From Shewanella phaeophyticola (GTDB taxonomy: Bacteria > Pseudomonadota > Gammaproteobacteria > Enterobacterales > Shewanellaceae), in contig NZ_JAODOQ010000001.1 of assembly GCF_025398315.1 (NCBI RefSeq), positions 3,038,001 to 3,102,000 of the forward strand: DNA of 64,000 bases, given 5' to 3'. How positions within the stretch are numbered: position 1 is the stretch's first letter; each line of letters opens with the position of its first letter. Shown here piece by piece: positions 9,947-20,469 of this stretch. The notes beneath the pieces are model-generated. The model was not told where the DNA came from. It ran no database searches and was given only the letters and a program-made list of their open reading frames with translations. Made by a program: the position numbers and the translations under genes.

Positions 9947-10216
9947 TTAACGACGTAAACCTAACTTCTTGATTAGATCAGCATAACGAGCTGCATCAGT
10001 ACGCTTTAAGTAAGCAGTAAGCTTACGACGAGCGCTAACCATGCGTAATAGACCACGACGTGAGTGGTGATCATGGATGTGCTCTTTAAAGTGACCTTGA
10101 AGGTGGTTAATTTGAGCAGTTAACAAAGCTACTTGAACTTCAGTTGAACCTGAATCGTTTTCGCCGCGACCAAACTCAGCTAAAATTTTTGCTTTTGCTT
10201 CAGCACTTAGTGACAT
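9947..10216 (-). CDS. rpsO: 30S ribosomal protein S15
   Basis: 89 residues, identical in length to E. coli S15, with the conserved [17 protein letters not shown] and [12 protein letters not shown] segments that bind 16S rRNA. The start MSLSAEAK at 10216 is chosen because TTGGAG stands six bases upstream and matches the family N-terminus; four codons further upstream lack support. It is the last gene of the rimP-nusA-infB-rbfA-truB-rpsO run and ends with its own terminator, so the usual read-through to pnp does not occur here. Confidence 0.97.
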   Translation of the reverse strand: MSLSAEAKAKILAEFGRGENDSGSTEVQVALLTAQINHLQGHFKEHIHDHHSRRGLLRMVSARRKLTAYLKRTDAARYADLIKKLGLRR

Positions 10217-10280
10217 GTGTATCTCCAAAAAAGTAAATGTATCTCTAGCCGATCACTAACTCAGCCAGAGCGAGCGCGGT

Positions 10281-10309
10281 ATAATAACGAGATTAACCTG
10301 CAACCGCAA
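10281..10309 (-). promoter_or_regulatory. Possible rpsO promoter
   Basis: On the minus strand TTGCGG, a 17-base spacer and TATTAT lie about 65-95 bases before the rpsO start. Only the -10 is close to consensus. Confidence 0.4.
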
Positions 10310-10343
10310 TAAAAAAACGCAAAAAAACGAACTATTTGTACCG

Positions 10344-11297
10344 TTATGATTGCTGTTCATTTTCATGCATAACGATAAGACGCTTAGGCGCTAATAAACC
10401 GTCGTCATTCATGATACCGATACCAACAAACTTGCGTTCATCACCTATCGTAATCCGAACTAAACAATCTGGTTTTAAACCCGCGGCTTGAATCGCTTGG
10501 CCTTGCATAACGTAATAGAGCATGGCATCAGGCAGGTTAATTTCAGGGAAATTAGCCACGGCTGTATCCATAGGCAACAACAAAGGATCAAGTAAGGTTT
10601 TAGGCGCAATCTCTTGCTCTTGAGCCTGAGCCAATAATGTTTCTAGCTCTGCCAAACTGACCATTTTCTCATAGGGATAATCTGCAACTTGAGTACGGCG
10701 TAGCATAATCACATGAGCACCGCAGCCAAGCATTTCACCTAGGTCATCAATGATTGTGCGAATGTAAGTACCTTTAGAACAGTGAATATCTAAGGTTAAT
10801 TCGTCACCCTCAAGCTTGATAAAATTAAGCTCAAAAACCGTTATAGGACGCGATTCACGCGGTACCTCAATGCCTTCGCGCGCATATTTATACAAAGGTT
10901 GACCTTGGTATTTTAACGCAGAATACATTGACGGAATTTGTTGGGTCGTGCCACGAAAAAACTCAAGTTTTTCATCTAGAAGATCCTGAGTAAATTCAAC
11001 TGGACGCGTTTGCACTACTTCACCGTCTGAGTCACTGGTGTCAGTGCGCTCACCCAGTTTTGCTGTAACAAGGTAACGTTTATCAGCATCTAATAAATGC
11101 TGAGAAAACTTAGTCGCCTCGCCTAAGCAAATCGGTAACATCCCAGTGGCTAATGGATCGAGCGCACCTGTATGTCCGGCTTTATTCGCGTTAAAGATGC
11201 GCTTAACCCGTTGCAAAGCAAAATTAGAACTCATGCCAGTATCTTTATCGAGTAACACGATACCGTCGATGAAGCGACCTTTAGGGCGACGAGCCAT
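10344..11297 (-). CDS. truB: tRNA pseudouridine-55 synthase TruB
   Basis: Makes pseudouridine 55 in the T-loop of tRNAs. The catalytic Asp lies in [15 protein letters not shown] (about residue 48), followed by a PUA-like C-terminal domain. 317 residues, as in E. coli (314). Its ATG overlaps the rbfA stop by one base (TAATG), indicating translational coupling within the operon. The frame is intact. Confidence 0.96.
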   Translation of the reverse strand: MARRPKGRFIDGIVLLDKDTGMSSNFALQRVKRIFNANKAGHTGALDPLATGMLPICLGEATKFSQHLLDADKRYLVTAKLGERTDTSDSDGEVVQTRPVEFTQDLLDEKLEFFRGTTQQIPSMYSALKYQGQPLYKYAREGIEVPRESRPITVFELNFIKLEGDELTLDIHCSKGTYIRTIIDDLGEMLGCGAHVIMLRRTQVADYPYEKMVSLAELETLLAQAQEQEIAPKTLLDPLLLPMDTAVANFPEINLPDAMLYYVMQGQAIQAAGLKPDCLVRITIGDERKFVGIGIMNDDGLLAPKRLIVMHENEQQS

Positions 11298-11728
11298 TAA
11301 TCTTGCTCCTTGTCACCGTCAACAGACTCGCTGCTTTCTGGTGCCTGTGGATCAAATTGTTGTTGCTTGGCTTTATCTTTATTAATGACTTGAGTGACTA
11401 GGTTAGACATTCGCATACCTTCCACTAATGAACTGTCATAAACAAAGCGCAGTTCAGGCATAACACGTAATTTCATACGCCCAGCCACTAACGTGCGTAT
11501 ATAAGGTGCTGCAGCGCTTAACGCATCAACTTTTTGTTGAACAAGTTCGTTATCTTCTTCAAAGAAGGTCACAAATACTTTCGCATAGCTTAAGTCACGT
11601 GAAACGTCTACGTCGTTTACGGTAACAAAGCCTATACGTGGATCTTTCATATCGCGCTGTAACACCATTGCAAGTTCTTGCTGGAGTTGTTGGGCGATAC
11701 GGCGGGTACGACTAAATTCTTTTGCCAT
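11297..11728 (-). CDS. rbfA: 30S ribosome-binding factor A
   Basis: A KH-fold assembly factor that helps mature the 5' end of 16S rRNA, important in the cold. 143 residues; begins [19 protein letters not shown], typical of the family, at 11728 rather than 11 codons further upstream. It contains [24 protein letters not shown] and an acidic/Gln-rich tail (from about residue 120) that varies between species. Couples to truB by a TAATG overlap. A hairpin with T-run separates it from infB. Confidence 0.95.
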   Translation of the reverse strand: MAKEFSRTRRIAQQLQQELAMVLQRDMKDPRIGFVTVNDVDVSRDLSYAKVFVTFFEEDNELVQQKVDALSAAAPYIRTLVAGRMKLRVMPELRFVYDSSLVEGMRMSNLVTQVINKDKAKQQQFDPQAPESSESVDGDKEQD

Positions 11729-11760
11729 GATGATATGCCATAACGTTGGGTATACAATCA

Positions 11761-11788
11761 AAAAGGGCGGCTAATGCCGCCCTTTTTT
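11761..11788 (-). terminator. Terminator-like hairpin between infB and rbfA
   Basis: GGGCGGC-ATTA-GCCGCCC (minus strand) with A- and T-runs on both sides, sitting inside the operon only a few bases after the infB stop. It probably lowers expression of rbfA-truB-rpsO relative to infB rather than ending the operon. Confidence 0.75.
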
Positions 11789-11793
11789 GGTTC

Positions 11794-14447
11794 TTATAAG
11801 GTGCGAGCTATCTCGACTGTTTCGAAGACCTCAATCTGGTCTCCTACACGAACGTCATTGTAGTTCTTCACGCCGATACCACATTCCATACCGTTACGGA
11901 CTTCTTGTGCATCGTCTTTAAAGCGACGTAATGATTCAAGTTCACCTTCGAAGATAACCACGTTTTCACGTAGTACACGGATTGGCGCGCTGCGCTTAAC
12001 TAGACCTTCGGTAACCATACAACCAGCAATAGCACCCAGTTTAGGCGACTTAAACACGTCACGAACTTCAGCAAGACCAATAATCTCTTGTTTGAACTCA
12101 GGCGCTAACATACCTGTCATTGCAGCACGTACTTCATCGATTAGATTATAGATGATGCTGTAATAACGTAGGTCAACACTTTCTGCTTCAATGGTCTTAC
12201 GCGCTTGTGCATCAGCACGAACGTTAAAACCAACAAGAATAGCATTTGATGCTGCTGCAAGCGTTGCGTCAGTTTCGGTTAATGCACCCACACCGCGAGC
12301 AATGATGTTCACTTTAACTTCGTCTGTAGACAGTTTAGTTAATGAATCACAAATTGCTTCTAGTGAGCCTTGAACGTCCGCTTTAAGTACAATGTTCAGC
12401 TCTTGTACTTCGCCTTCTTCCATGTTGGCAAACATGTTTTCTAGCTTAGACTTCTGCTGACGAGCTAACTTAACATCACGGAACTTACCTTGACGATATA
12501 GTGCAACTTCACGTGCTTTACGTTCATCACGTACAACAGTCGCTTCATCACCAGCTGACGGCACACCAGAAAGACCTAAAATCTCAACCGGAATAGATGA
12601 ATCCTGCTTCAGTAATAGCTCTACCGTTTTCGTCTTTCATCGCACGGATTTTGCCGTACTCTAAACCACATAAAACGATATCGCCTTGGCGTAAAGTACC
12701 TTCCTGAACAAGAATGGTCGCGACTGCAGTCACGGCCTTTATCAAGCTGTGATTCAATCACCACACCAGCAGCCATCGTATCGCGAACAGCTTTAAGCTC
12801 TAATACTTCAGCTTGTAATAAGATGCCTTCTAACAGCTCATCAACACCGTCACCTGTTTTGGCTGACAAGTGGACAAACATGTTGTCTCCACCCCAATCT
12901 TCAGACATAACACCATGCTGAGAAAGTTCGCTCTTAACACGATCAGGATCCGCTTCTGGCTTATCCATTTTGTTAACCGCAACGATTAATGGCACGTTAC
13001 CGGCTTTAGCATGTTGGATCGCTTCGATGGTTTGTGGCATTACGCCGTCATCTGCAGCAACAACCAAAATAACAATATCGGTAGCCTTAGCACCACGAGC
13101 ACGCATTGAGGTAAACGCAGCGTGACCAGGGGTATCAAGGAAGGTGATCATGCCATTGTCAGTTTCAACGTGGTATGCACCAATGTGCTGGGTAATACCA
13201 CCGGCTTCGCCATCGGCTACTTTAGCGCGACGGATGTAGTCTAGTAGTGACGTTTTACCATGGTCAACGTGACCCATAATAGTTACAACTGGCGCACGTG
13301 ATTCTAAAATAACGTTATCATCACGGTCTTGCAGTACTTGGTGTTCTAATTCGTTTTCACGAATTAATACCACTTTATGCGCCATTTCTTCTGCAACCAT
13401 TTGGGCAGTTTCTTGGTCAAGTACTTGGTTAATCGTTACCATTGAACCCATTTTCATCATCTGTTTGATGATTTCAGTGGCTTTAATCGCCATTAAATGA
13501 GCAAGTTCAGATACGGTTACGGTTTCACCAATGCGAACATCGCGAGACACAGCTGCTGCAGGCTTGTTAAAACCATGAGCCATTGATTGCGGTGCTGTGC
13601 TGCGGTTACGCATATGTCTTTCGCGACCGTCTCGTGAGTCTTTACCACCACGTTTCTTATTGTTGTTTTTGTTGCGCGCACGACGACCACGTTTTTCATC
13701 ATCAGCATCTGAGCTGTCTTCTGCTGCACGAGCAACTTTAGACGTTGTGATGTGGTGATCGCTGTTCTTTTCAGCATCTAAACGTTGACGTTCTTCTTCA
13801 GCCCAACGCTTCGAGTTTTCTTCAGCTAGTTTACGGGCTTTTTCTGCCGCTTGAGCTGCTTCTTCTTTCTGCTTTTCGGTCAATACCGCTTCTTGGGTCG
13901 CTTTTAAACGCTCAGCTTCTGCTTTTGCAGCTGCCGTTTCTGGATCAGCTGCTTTAGGCGCTTTAGGCTCTGCTTTCGGTTTTTCTGATTTCACTTTGGC
14001 TTCTGCTTCTGCTTTTTTCTTCGCTTCTGCTTTGGCTTTAGCTTCAGCCGCTGCTTTTGCTTCAGCATCCGCTTTTGCCTTAGCTTCGGCTTCGGCTTCG
14101 GCTTCTGCTTTCGCTTTGGCTTCTAACTCGGCTTGTTTTGCTAATTCAGCATCATCACGCTTAACAAAAGTACGTTTTTTACGGACTTCAACTTTCACGT
14201 CTTTAGACTGACCGCCAGTACTGGCAACACTTAATGTTGACACAGTTTTACGCTGAAGCGTCATTTTGGTCGGCGCAGAATCTGCACCGTGCTGTTTTTT
14301 CAGATAATCTAAAAGCTGTTGCTTTTCTTGCTCTGAAACGGTGTCATTTTGTTGCTTTTTAATACCAGCATCTGAGAACTGCTCGATTAGTCGATCAACC
14401 GGCTTTCCCACTTCTGCTGCTAATTTTTCTACACTTGTATCTGCCAT
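11794..14447 (-). CDS. infB: Translation initiation factor IF-2 (two one-base insertions)
   Basis: GTPase that places initiator tRNA on the 30S subunit. Corrected length 883 residues (E. coli 890). Order: IF2-N domain, a long Ala/Lys/Glu-rich linker (about 95-235), a basic segment, a second N-terminal domain, the G domain ([35 protein letters not shown]), and the C-terminal IF-2 domains. Two breaks occur at conserved Gly-Pro: after SQLDKGR (minus strand GACTGCA at 12725-12731 for GGNCCN, expected GRGPVAT) and after AITEAG (GGATTCA at 12598-12604, expected AGPSIPVE). Each is +1 and removal of one base from each restores continuous family sequence. Start at 14447 is ATG with GGGGGAT upstream; a TTG one codon earlier is less likely. 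IF-2 is essential, so real loss is implausible. Confidence 0.95.
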
Positions 14448-14472
14448 CAATTAAATCCCCCTGTTGATCGAC

Positions 14473-15973
14473 TTATGCTTCTTCGCCAAACCAACAGATG
14501 TTGCGGGCAGCCATAATAAGCTCACCTGCTTTTTCTTCTGTTAATTCTTCAATATCAATTAAATCGTCAATACCTTGCTCGGCCAAGTCTTCTAAAGTCA
14601 CTACACCTTTGCTCGCTAGAACATAAGCTAAATGTCTTTCTAATCCTTCCAATGCTAATAAATCATCACTTGGCTCTGCACCATCTAACGCTTCTTCAGT
14701 GGCTAATGCTCTTGTAGAGATAGCCGCTTTTGCACGTTCACGTAATGCCGCGACGATTCCTTCGTCAAAGCCTTCTATTGCGAGTAGTTCAGATTCTGGC
14801 ACATAAGCAATTTCTTCGAGTGAAGTAAAGCCTTCATCGGCTAATACGCTTGCAAAATCTGTATCTACATCTAGCGAAGCAACAAACAAATCAATCACCT
14901 TAGCGCTTTCGGCTTGGTGTTTCTTGTTCATGTCTTCTACTGTCATTACGTTAAGTTCCCAACCTGTTAGTTGAGTGGCTAAACGTACGTTTTGGCCGTT
15001 ACGACCAATTGCTTGAGCTAAACTGTCTGCTTCAACTGCAATGTCCATAGAGTGGTTGTCTTCGTCCACAATAATAGACGCAACGTCGGCTGGCGCCATG
15101 GCATTGATCACATATTGAGCAGGATTATCATCCCACATCACGATATCAACACGTTCGCCACCTAATTCGTTTGACACTGCCTGAACACGTGCACCACGCA
15201 TACCAACACACGCACCAATTGGGTCAATGCGGCGGTCATTTGATTTAACCGCAATCTTAGCACGAGCACCTGGGTCACGTGCAGCACCCATCACTTCAAT
15301 CATTTCGTCGTAAATTTCAGGTACTTCAACACGGAAAAGCTCGATTAACATATCAGGCTTACTGCGTGTTAAAAATAACTGCGCACCACGTGCTTCTGGA
15401 CGTACTGAGTACAATAATGCACGCACACGGTCACCAGGGCGGAATGATTCACGGCTGATTAAGTCTTCTTTAAATAATACGCCATCAGCGTTATTACCTA
15501 AATCAACAACCACGCTTTCTGCGGGTGCTTTTCTTAACAACACCCGTGACGATTTCGCCTTCGCGTTCAATAAATTGTTCTACGATTTGAGCACGCTCAG
15601 CTTCACGTACTTTTTGTACGATAACTTGCTTAGCGGTTTGCGTGGTAATACGGTCAAAAGCAACTGAGTCGATTTGATCTTCAATAAACTCACCAACTTC
15701 AATACCAGGCTCTTCAAAACGTGCAGCTTCAAGCGTGATTTCGCTGTATGGGTTTTCTAATGCTTCACCCTGGTCATCAACAACCATCCAACGACGGAAC
15801 GTGTCGTAGTGACCGGTTTTACGATCAATCGCAACACGAACTTCAATATCACCTTCGTATTTTTTCTTGGTAGCAGTAGCTAATGCGATTTCTAGCGCTT
15901 CAAAAATTTTCTCGCGCGGAACGCCTTTCTCATTGGAAACCGCTTCTGCGACTAGCAGGATCTCTTTATTCAT
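14473..15973 (-). CDS. nusA: Transcription termination/antitermination factor NusA (one-base insertion)
   Basis: Binds RNA polymerase and nascent RNA, and acts in pausing, termination and antitermination. Corrected length 499 residues (E. coli 495): N-terminal RNAP-binding domain, S1 domain, two KH domains ([35 protein letters not shown]), and two C-terminal acidic repeats ending in NICWFGEEA. The frame breaks between [10 protein letters not shown] and [15 protein letters not shown] at 15523-15529, where the minus strand reads AGCACCC and six bases are expected; GGNCCC fits. The reading frame downstream can start nowhere sensible. Lies between rimP and infB, as in most bacteria. Confidence 0.95.
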
Positions 15974-16004
15974 TTGGTCTTGCCTCGTTCTTCACCTGAA
16001 ACTA

Positions 16005-16460
16005 TCAAAACTTAGCGATAATGTTGCCTTTACGGATGTTATCCAAAGCAACAATCAAGTCTTTACCATCAACTTTGATGGTGAGCATTTGCCCATCAAC
16101 ACTAGTGATGACGCCTTTTAAATTTCGACTACCCGCAACAGGCATAGTCAACTGTACTTTCGCATCTTCACCGATATAAGCGGCATACTGCGCTGCAGTA
16201 AATAGCGGTCTATCTACCCCAGGTGAAGAAACTTCTAATGTGTATTCTGTAGAAATGGGGTCTTCAACATCCATAACTGCACTGACTTGACGACTAGCCT
16301 CGGCACAATCTTCAATGTTGATGCCATTCTCGTGATCAATAAACACACGAAGAATTGAATGACGACCAGCCTGAACATATTCAACACCCCACAGCTGAAA
16401 GCCTGAAGCTTCAACTGGAACCGTTAATAATTCAACTAGTTTGGATTCTATTGTTGCCAA
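16005..16460 (-). CDS. rimP: Ribosome maturation factor RimP
   Basis: Needed for 30S maturation. The sequence shows [20 protein letters not shown] and [10 protein letters not shown], hallmark segments of the family. I choose a TTG start at 16460: it gives (M)[17 protein letters not shown], aligning with the E. coli N-terminus, with a GGGGGT ribosome binding site upstream; the upstream ATG at 16481 is embedded in that site and a terminator-like T-run. 151 residues (150 in E. coli). First protein gene of the nusA-infB operon, downstream of tRNA-fMet. Confidence 0.93.
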   Translation of the reverse strand: MATIESKLVELLTVPVEASGFQLWGVEYVQAGRHSILRVFIDHENGINIEDCAEASRQVSAVMDVEDPISTEYTLEVSSPGVDRPLFTAAQYAAYIGEDAKVQLTMPVAGSRNLKGVITSVDGQMLTIKVDGKDLIVALDNIRKGNIIAKF

Positions 16461-16480
16461 AAATGACCCCCAAAAAAACA

Positions 16481-16500
16481 AAAAAAGGGCTAAAAGCCCC
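16481..16500 (-). terminator. Terminator-like hairpin directly upstream of rimP
   Basis: Minus strand GGGGC-TTTTA-GCCC followed by T7, ending about 20 bases before the rimP start. With the hairpin at 16547 it forms a two-step attenuator between tRNA-fMet and the nusA operon. Confidence 0.7.
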
Positions 16501-16546
16501 AGAGCAATCCGTCAAAAACACGGATATTTAAAAGTCCATATAACAA

Positions 16547-16567
16547 AAAACCCCGTAATCACGAGGT
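16547..16567 (-). terminator. Terminator of tRNA-fMet transcript
   Basis: ACCTCGTGATTACGGGGT followed by a T6 run on the minus strand, about 65 bases after the tRNA 3' end. Confidence 0.65.
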
Positions 16568-16630
16568 CATTTTATTATAGAACCTGTAAATTGCGATTTA
16601 ATTTCAAGGTGAAAATAAATCGCAAGGAGC

Positions 16631-16706
<76 letters not shown>

Positions 16707-16788
16707 TCAACTGCATGCAAGTATATTGATTTACGTCATATCTTGCAATAACTAATCAAACACAATCCTTGGTTTGTTAGTTAAAATT

Positions 16789-16875
16789 TGGTGCCGAGAG
16801 CGGGACTTGAACCCGCACGTCCGTTAGGACACAGCCACCTCAAGGCTGCGCGTCTACCAATTCCACCACCTCGGC
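16789..16875 (-). tRNA. leuU: tRNA-Leu (GAG)
   Basis: 87 bases with a long class II variable arm, anticodon stem-loop CAGCCTTGAGGTGGCTG, encoded CCA, and close agreement with E. coli leuU. Located between secG and tRNA-fMet as in E. coli. Confidence 0.97.
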
Positions 16876-16888
16876 GACACCTGGTTTA

Positions 16889-17224
16889 CTAGTCAGGAAT
16901 TTTAGTTTCTGACTGTTCGGTTTGCACAGGCGCTTCATCAATGATTTGCTCTGCTGCTGAACCTAAATCGTTCCATTGATCGTTCTGCTGTGTATGGTTA
17001 GCACTTAAGTTACCAATCACTAAGCTTAGTGCGAAAAACGCAATCGCTAAAACAGCAGTCGAACGGGTCAGGAAGTTACCTGAACCACCTGAGCCAAATA
17101 AAGTGCCTGAAGCACCGGCTCCGAAAGATGCGCCCATATCGGCACCCTTTCCTTGTTGGATTAAAATTAAGCCTACTAGACCTAATGCAACCACCAAGTA
17201 TACAACTATAAGAACTTCGTACAT
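16889..17224 (-). CDS. secG: Preprotein translocase subunit SecG
   Basis: Small inner-membrane subunit of SecYEG that assists SecA-driven translocation. 111 residues, two transmembrane helices (about 3-21 and 55-75) joined by the conserved loop QQGKGADMGASFGAGASGTLFGSGGSGNF cut here into QQGKGADMGASFGAG. C-terminal tail is Gln/Glu-rich. Lies between tpiA and tRNA-Leu, its common gammaproteobacterial position. Confidence 0.95.
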   Translation of the reverse strand: MYEVLIVVYLVVALGLVGLILIQQGKGADMGASFGAGASGTLFGSGGSGNFLTRSTAVLAIAFFALSLVIGNLSANHTQQNDQWNDLGSAAEQIIDEAPVQTEQSETKIPD

Positions 17225-17228
17225 ATTA

Positions 17229-18012
17229 TTACGCGCTCATCGCTATGGTACATAAACTTAAAAACTCAGTTGAGTTCAAACTTGCACCGCCAATCAGACC
17301 ACCATCAACATCGGGTTGGGCAAAGATATCTGCCGCATTATTTGGGGTAACACTACCACCGTAAAGAATCCTGATGTTCTCTCCAATAAATGGAGACACT
17401 TCAGAGAGGCGACTGCGAATAAACGCATGAACTTCTTGTGCCTGCTCTGGTGTAGCGCTTTTACCGGTTCCTACTGCCCATAAAGGTTCGTAGGCGATAA
17501 TTGCGTTATCAAAAGCCATGGTACCGTTTTTTTCAATTACTATATCTAGCTCTTCAGCAATCACCTCAAAGGTGCGTCTTGCTTCACGAGCTGTGTCCAG
17601 ATTCGCCAACACACAGTATTGGTGTAAGACCATTTTTTTGTGCTGCAGCAAATTTCTCTGCCACAATATTACTCGTCTCTCCGTACATACGGCGACGTTC
17701 GGAATGGCCGATAATTACATATCGACATCCTGAATCTTTTAGCATCTGCCCGGAAATCTCACCGGTGTACGCACCAAAATCATGTTGACTAAGATTTTGC
17801 GCGCCCATTCTAACAAGCGATCCATCTAAGGTTTGCTTGTTGGCTTCAAGTAGTTGCCTAACACTTTCAAGATAAATTAAAGGTGGGCATAAAACCACTT
17901 CAGCTGAATCATTTTGGAGCTTAGTAGCAAATTTCTTGAATAACTCTTCAGCTAATGCTGAATTACCATTCATTTTCCAGTTGCCAGCTACCATAGGACG
18001 TCTGAGTGCCAT
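17229..18012 (-). CDS. tpiA: Triosephosphate isomerase (one-base insertion)
   Basis: Glycolytic isomerase interconverting dihydroxyacetone phosphate and glyceraldehyde 3-phosphate. Catalytic Lys in GNWKMN, His in IGHSERR, Glu in YEPLWAVGTG, and phosphate loop LYGGSV are present. Corrected length 260 residues. The frame breaks after CVGESG at 17592-17598: minus strand GGACACA stands where GGNCCN is expected (CVGESG-P-AREARRTF). Start at 18012 (MALRRPMVAGNWKMN) has AGGAG upstream; the longer upstream extension is not homologous. Glycolysis/gluconeogenesis needs this gene, supporting an artefact. Confidence 0.95.
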
Positions 18013-18150
18013 CACGGTCTCCTCTGAAAGCGGCGTGAATAATAGCGAACCACTTATCAAGTTACAATAGGTAAAAGGGGAATATTTCAGTTTACTTGTC
18101 GAAGCGTCTACTTTTTGAGCGCGCAACTACGTTACTGAATATTCAAATAA

Positions 18151-19488
18151 TTAACATGCTGCTTTTACAGCCTCTGCGATGCGATTTGCATGCGCTAACA
18201 CTTGTGAATGGTCATCACCTTCTACCATTACACGGATTAACGGTTCAGTACCCGATTTACGCAGTAATACTCGACCTCGGGCGCCTAATTGCATTTCAAC
18301 ATCAGTTTGTGCAGCTTTAACCGCATTGGTATCAAGTGGGTTAGTCGTTCCTTCAAAGCGAACATTGACCAACACTTGCGGTAACATTTTCATGGCTTCA
18401 GTCAGTTGCTCAAGCGATGCTTGTTGTCTTCGCATTGCTGCGAGCACTAAAATACCAGCAACAATACCGTCACCGGTTGTACCATGATCGAGATTGAGTA
18501 TGTGACCAGAGTTTTCACCACCAATACGCCAATCATGCTGTTTAAGCATTTCCATGACATATCGATCACCCACTTTTGAACGAACAAATGGAATATCAAG
18601 TGCTTGCAGTGCTAAGTCTAACCCTAAATTTGACATAAGGGTACCCACAACACCGCCTTTTAAAATACCACGTTTTTGCGCATCTACCGCTAAAATATAC
18701 AGTATTTGATCGCCGTCTATCACTTCACCACGATTATTTACCATCATTATGCGATCGCCGTCACCATCAAGGGCAATACCTAAATCGGCTTTTTCAGCTA
18801 ATACAGTTTCACAAATTTTGGCCATTGAGGTGGCACCGACTTTGTCGTTAATATTTAAACCATCAGGTTTATCACCAATTGCGACAACATCAGCGCCTAA
18901 TTCGCGAAATACATTCGGGGCAATATGGTAAGTTGCGCCATGGGCACAATCGACAACAATTTTTAAGCCTTCGAGGGTCTGATCAGCCGGAAAGTTACCT
19001 TTACAATATTCAATGTAACGACCCGCAGCATCATCAATTCGACGTGCTTTACCTAATAGGTGCGATTCGACACACACTAATGGCTTTTCAAGTTCGGCTT
19101 CGATTTCAAGCTCAATGGCGTCATCGAGTTTGCTACCATCGGTTGAGAAAAACTTAATACCATTATCGTAGTAAGGGTTATGCGATGCACTGATAACAAC
19201 CCCAGCTTCTGCTCTAAAAGTTCGAGTTAAATACGCCACAGCGGGTGTAGGCATTGCACCAAGTAGTAACACATTTAAACCTGCAGCTGATAGCCCAGCT
19301 TCTAACGCTGACTCAAATAAGTACCCAGAAATCCGCGTATCTTTACCAATAATGACTTTTTGAGTGCCACTGCGAGACAATACTCGCCCTGCCGCCCAAC
19401 CTAGCTTTAACGCCAGTTCTGGGGTCATCTTGCCAGCCCCAACTTTACCGCGAATACCATCGGTACCAAAAAATTGTCTTTGTTTCAC
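18151..19488 (-). CDS. glmM: Phosphoglucosamine mutase
   Basis: Converts glucosamine-6-phosphate to glucosamine-1-phosphate for UDP-GlcNAc and hence peptidoglycan and LPS. 445 residues, same as E. coli. Active-site phosphoserine loop [16 protein letters not shown] (about 97-112), metal loop DGDGDR, sugar loop GGENSGH, phosphate loop [12 protein letters not shown]. Intact frame. Follows folP, as in E. coli. Confidence 0.97.
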   Translation of the reverse strand: MKQRQFFGTDGIRGKVGAGKMTPELALKLGWAAGRVLSRSGTQKVIIGKDTRISGYLFESALEAGLSAAGLNVLLLGAMPTPAVAYLTRTFRAEAGVVISASHNPYYDNGIKFFSTDGSKLDDAIELEIEAELEKPLVCVESHLLGKARRIDDAAGRYIEYCKGNFPADQTLEGLKIVVDCAHGATYHIAPNVFRELGADVVAIGDKPDGLNINDKVGATSMAKICETVLAEKADLGIALDGDGDRIMMVNNRGEVIDGDQILYILAVDAQKRGILKGGVVGTLMSNLGLDLALQALDIPFVRSKVGDRYVMEMLKQHDWRIGGENSGHILNLDHGTTGDGIVAGILVLAAMRRQQASLEQLTEAMKMLPQVLVNVRFEGTTNPLDTNAVKAAQTDVEMQLGARGRVLLRKSGTEPLIRVMVEGDDHSQVLAHANRIAEAVKAAC

Positions 19489-19566
19489 ATGTCCCCACTT
19501 AAGCGATTCACTTTGTGATTAATATTATTATGTTTTTATATGAATGGTATGGACTCAAACATTCAT

Positions 19567-20400
19567 TTATAGCTGTTCCATGGTGGCAGACATCACTTTA
19601 AGCGCATCGACTGTTTCAGCAACATCATGAACTCGAATAATCTGCGCACCTTGTTGTGCAGCAATTAGTGCACCAGCAAGACTACCGGCTAGGCGTTGGT
19701 CAGTATCGCGCCCGAGCAAATGACCTATCATGCTTTTACGTGATAAACCAACAAGTACGGGTAAATGAAATTCATGTAATGTCGGCAACATGGCTAGTAG
19801 TCGATAATTATGCGCTAAAGTTTTACCAAAGCCAAAGCCTGGATCAAGGATCAAACGTTCACGATCAATACCCGCAGCTTCACAATAAGCAATTCTTAAT
19901 TCAAAAAAAGCCGCCACCTCGTCAACAACATCAGCATACTCTGGTGCATCTTGCATTGTTTGCGGTTCACCTTGCATATGCATTAAGCAAATAGGCACAT
20001 CAAGCGATGCAGCCATGGCTAACGCACCCGGTGCTTGCAATGCTCTTACATCGTTAATTAAGTTAGCACCAGCATTAACCGCGGCTTCCATTACTTCAGG
20101 TTTACTGGTATCAATTGAAATCCACACATCATGTGTTTTAGCCGTATATTCAATAATTGGCAGCACTCGTGCAAGTTCCTCAGCCACAGAAACTTCAGCA
20201 GCACCAGGGCGAGTCGATTCACCGCCCACATCAATCACTAGCGCACCTTGCTCAACCATATGGTCAACATGTCGACAAGCTTGTTCAAGATCAGTATAAG
20301 CACCACCATCAGAAAATGAATCGGGTGTGACATTGACAATACCCATAACAACAGGTGTTGATAAATCGAGGGTTTTATTGGCATGAGTAAATTGAAACAC
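19567..20400 (-). CDS. folP: Dihydropteroate synthase
   Basis: Folate pathway enzyme joining p-aminobenzoate and dihydropterin pyrophosphate; sulfonamide target. 277 residues, TIM barrel, with PROSITE-type signatures GIVNVTPDSFSDGG (about 19-32) and GGESTRPGA (about 60-68), and SRKSMIG near the C-terminus. Intact. Between ftsH and glmM in conserved order. Confidence 0.97.
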   Translation of the reverse strand: MFQFTHANKTLDLSTPVVMGIVNVTPDSFSDGGAYTDLEQACRHVDHMVEQGALVIDVGGESTRPGAAEVSVAEELARVLPIIEYTAKTHDVWISIDTSKPEVMEAAVNAGANLINDVRALQAPGALAMAASLDVPICLMHMQGEPQTMQDAPEYADVVDEVAAFFELRIAYCEAAGIDRERLILDPGFGFGKTLAHNYRLLAMLPTLHEFHLPVLVGLSRKSMIGHLLGRDTDQRLAGSLAGALIAAQQGAQIIRVHDVAETVDALKVMSATMEQL

Positions 20401-20430
20401 TGGGATGTCCTACAATAAGATTAAAAACAA

Positions 20431-20452
20431 GAAAACCCCTTTCGGGGTTTTC
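20431..20452 (-). terminator. Intrinsic terminator between ftsH and folP
   Basis: AAAACCCC-GAAA-GGGGTTTT, a stable GNRA-like tetraloop hairpin plus T-rich tail, located after the ftsH stop (20470). Confidence 0.8.
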
Positions 20453-20469
20453 TTTATTAGCGTGTATAT

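Noticed and set aside
13996..14211. Ala/Ser-rich plus-strand frame opposite infB
   Set aside because: It is the antisense shadow of the Ala/Lys/Glu repeat linker of IF-2, whose codon bias opens the opposite frame.
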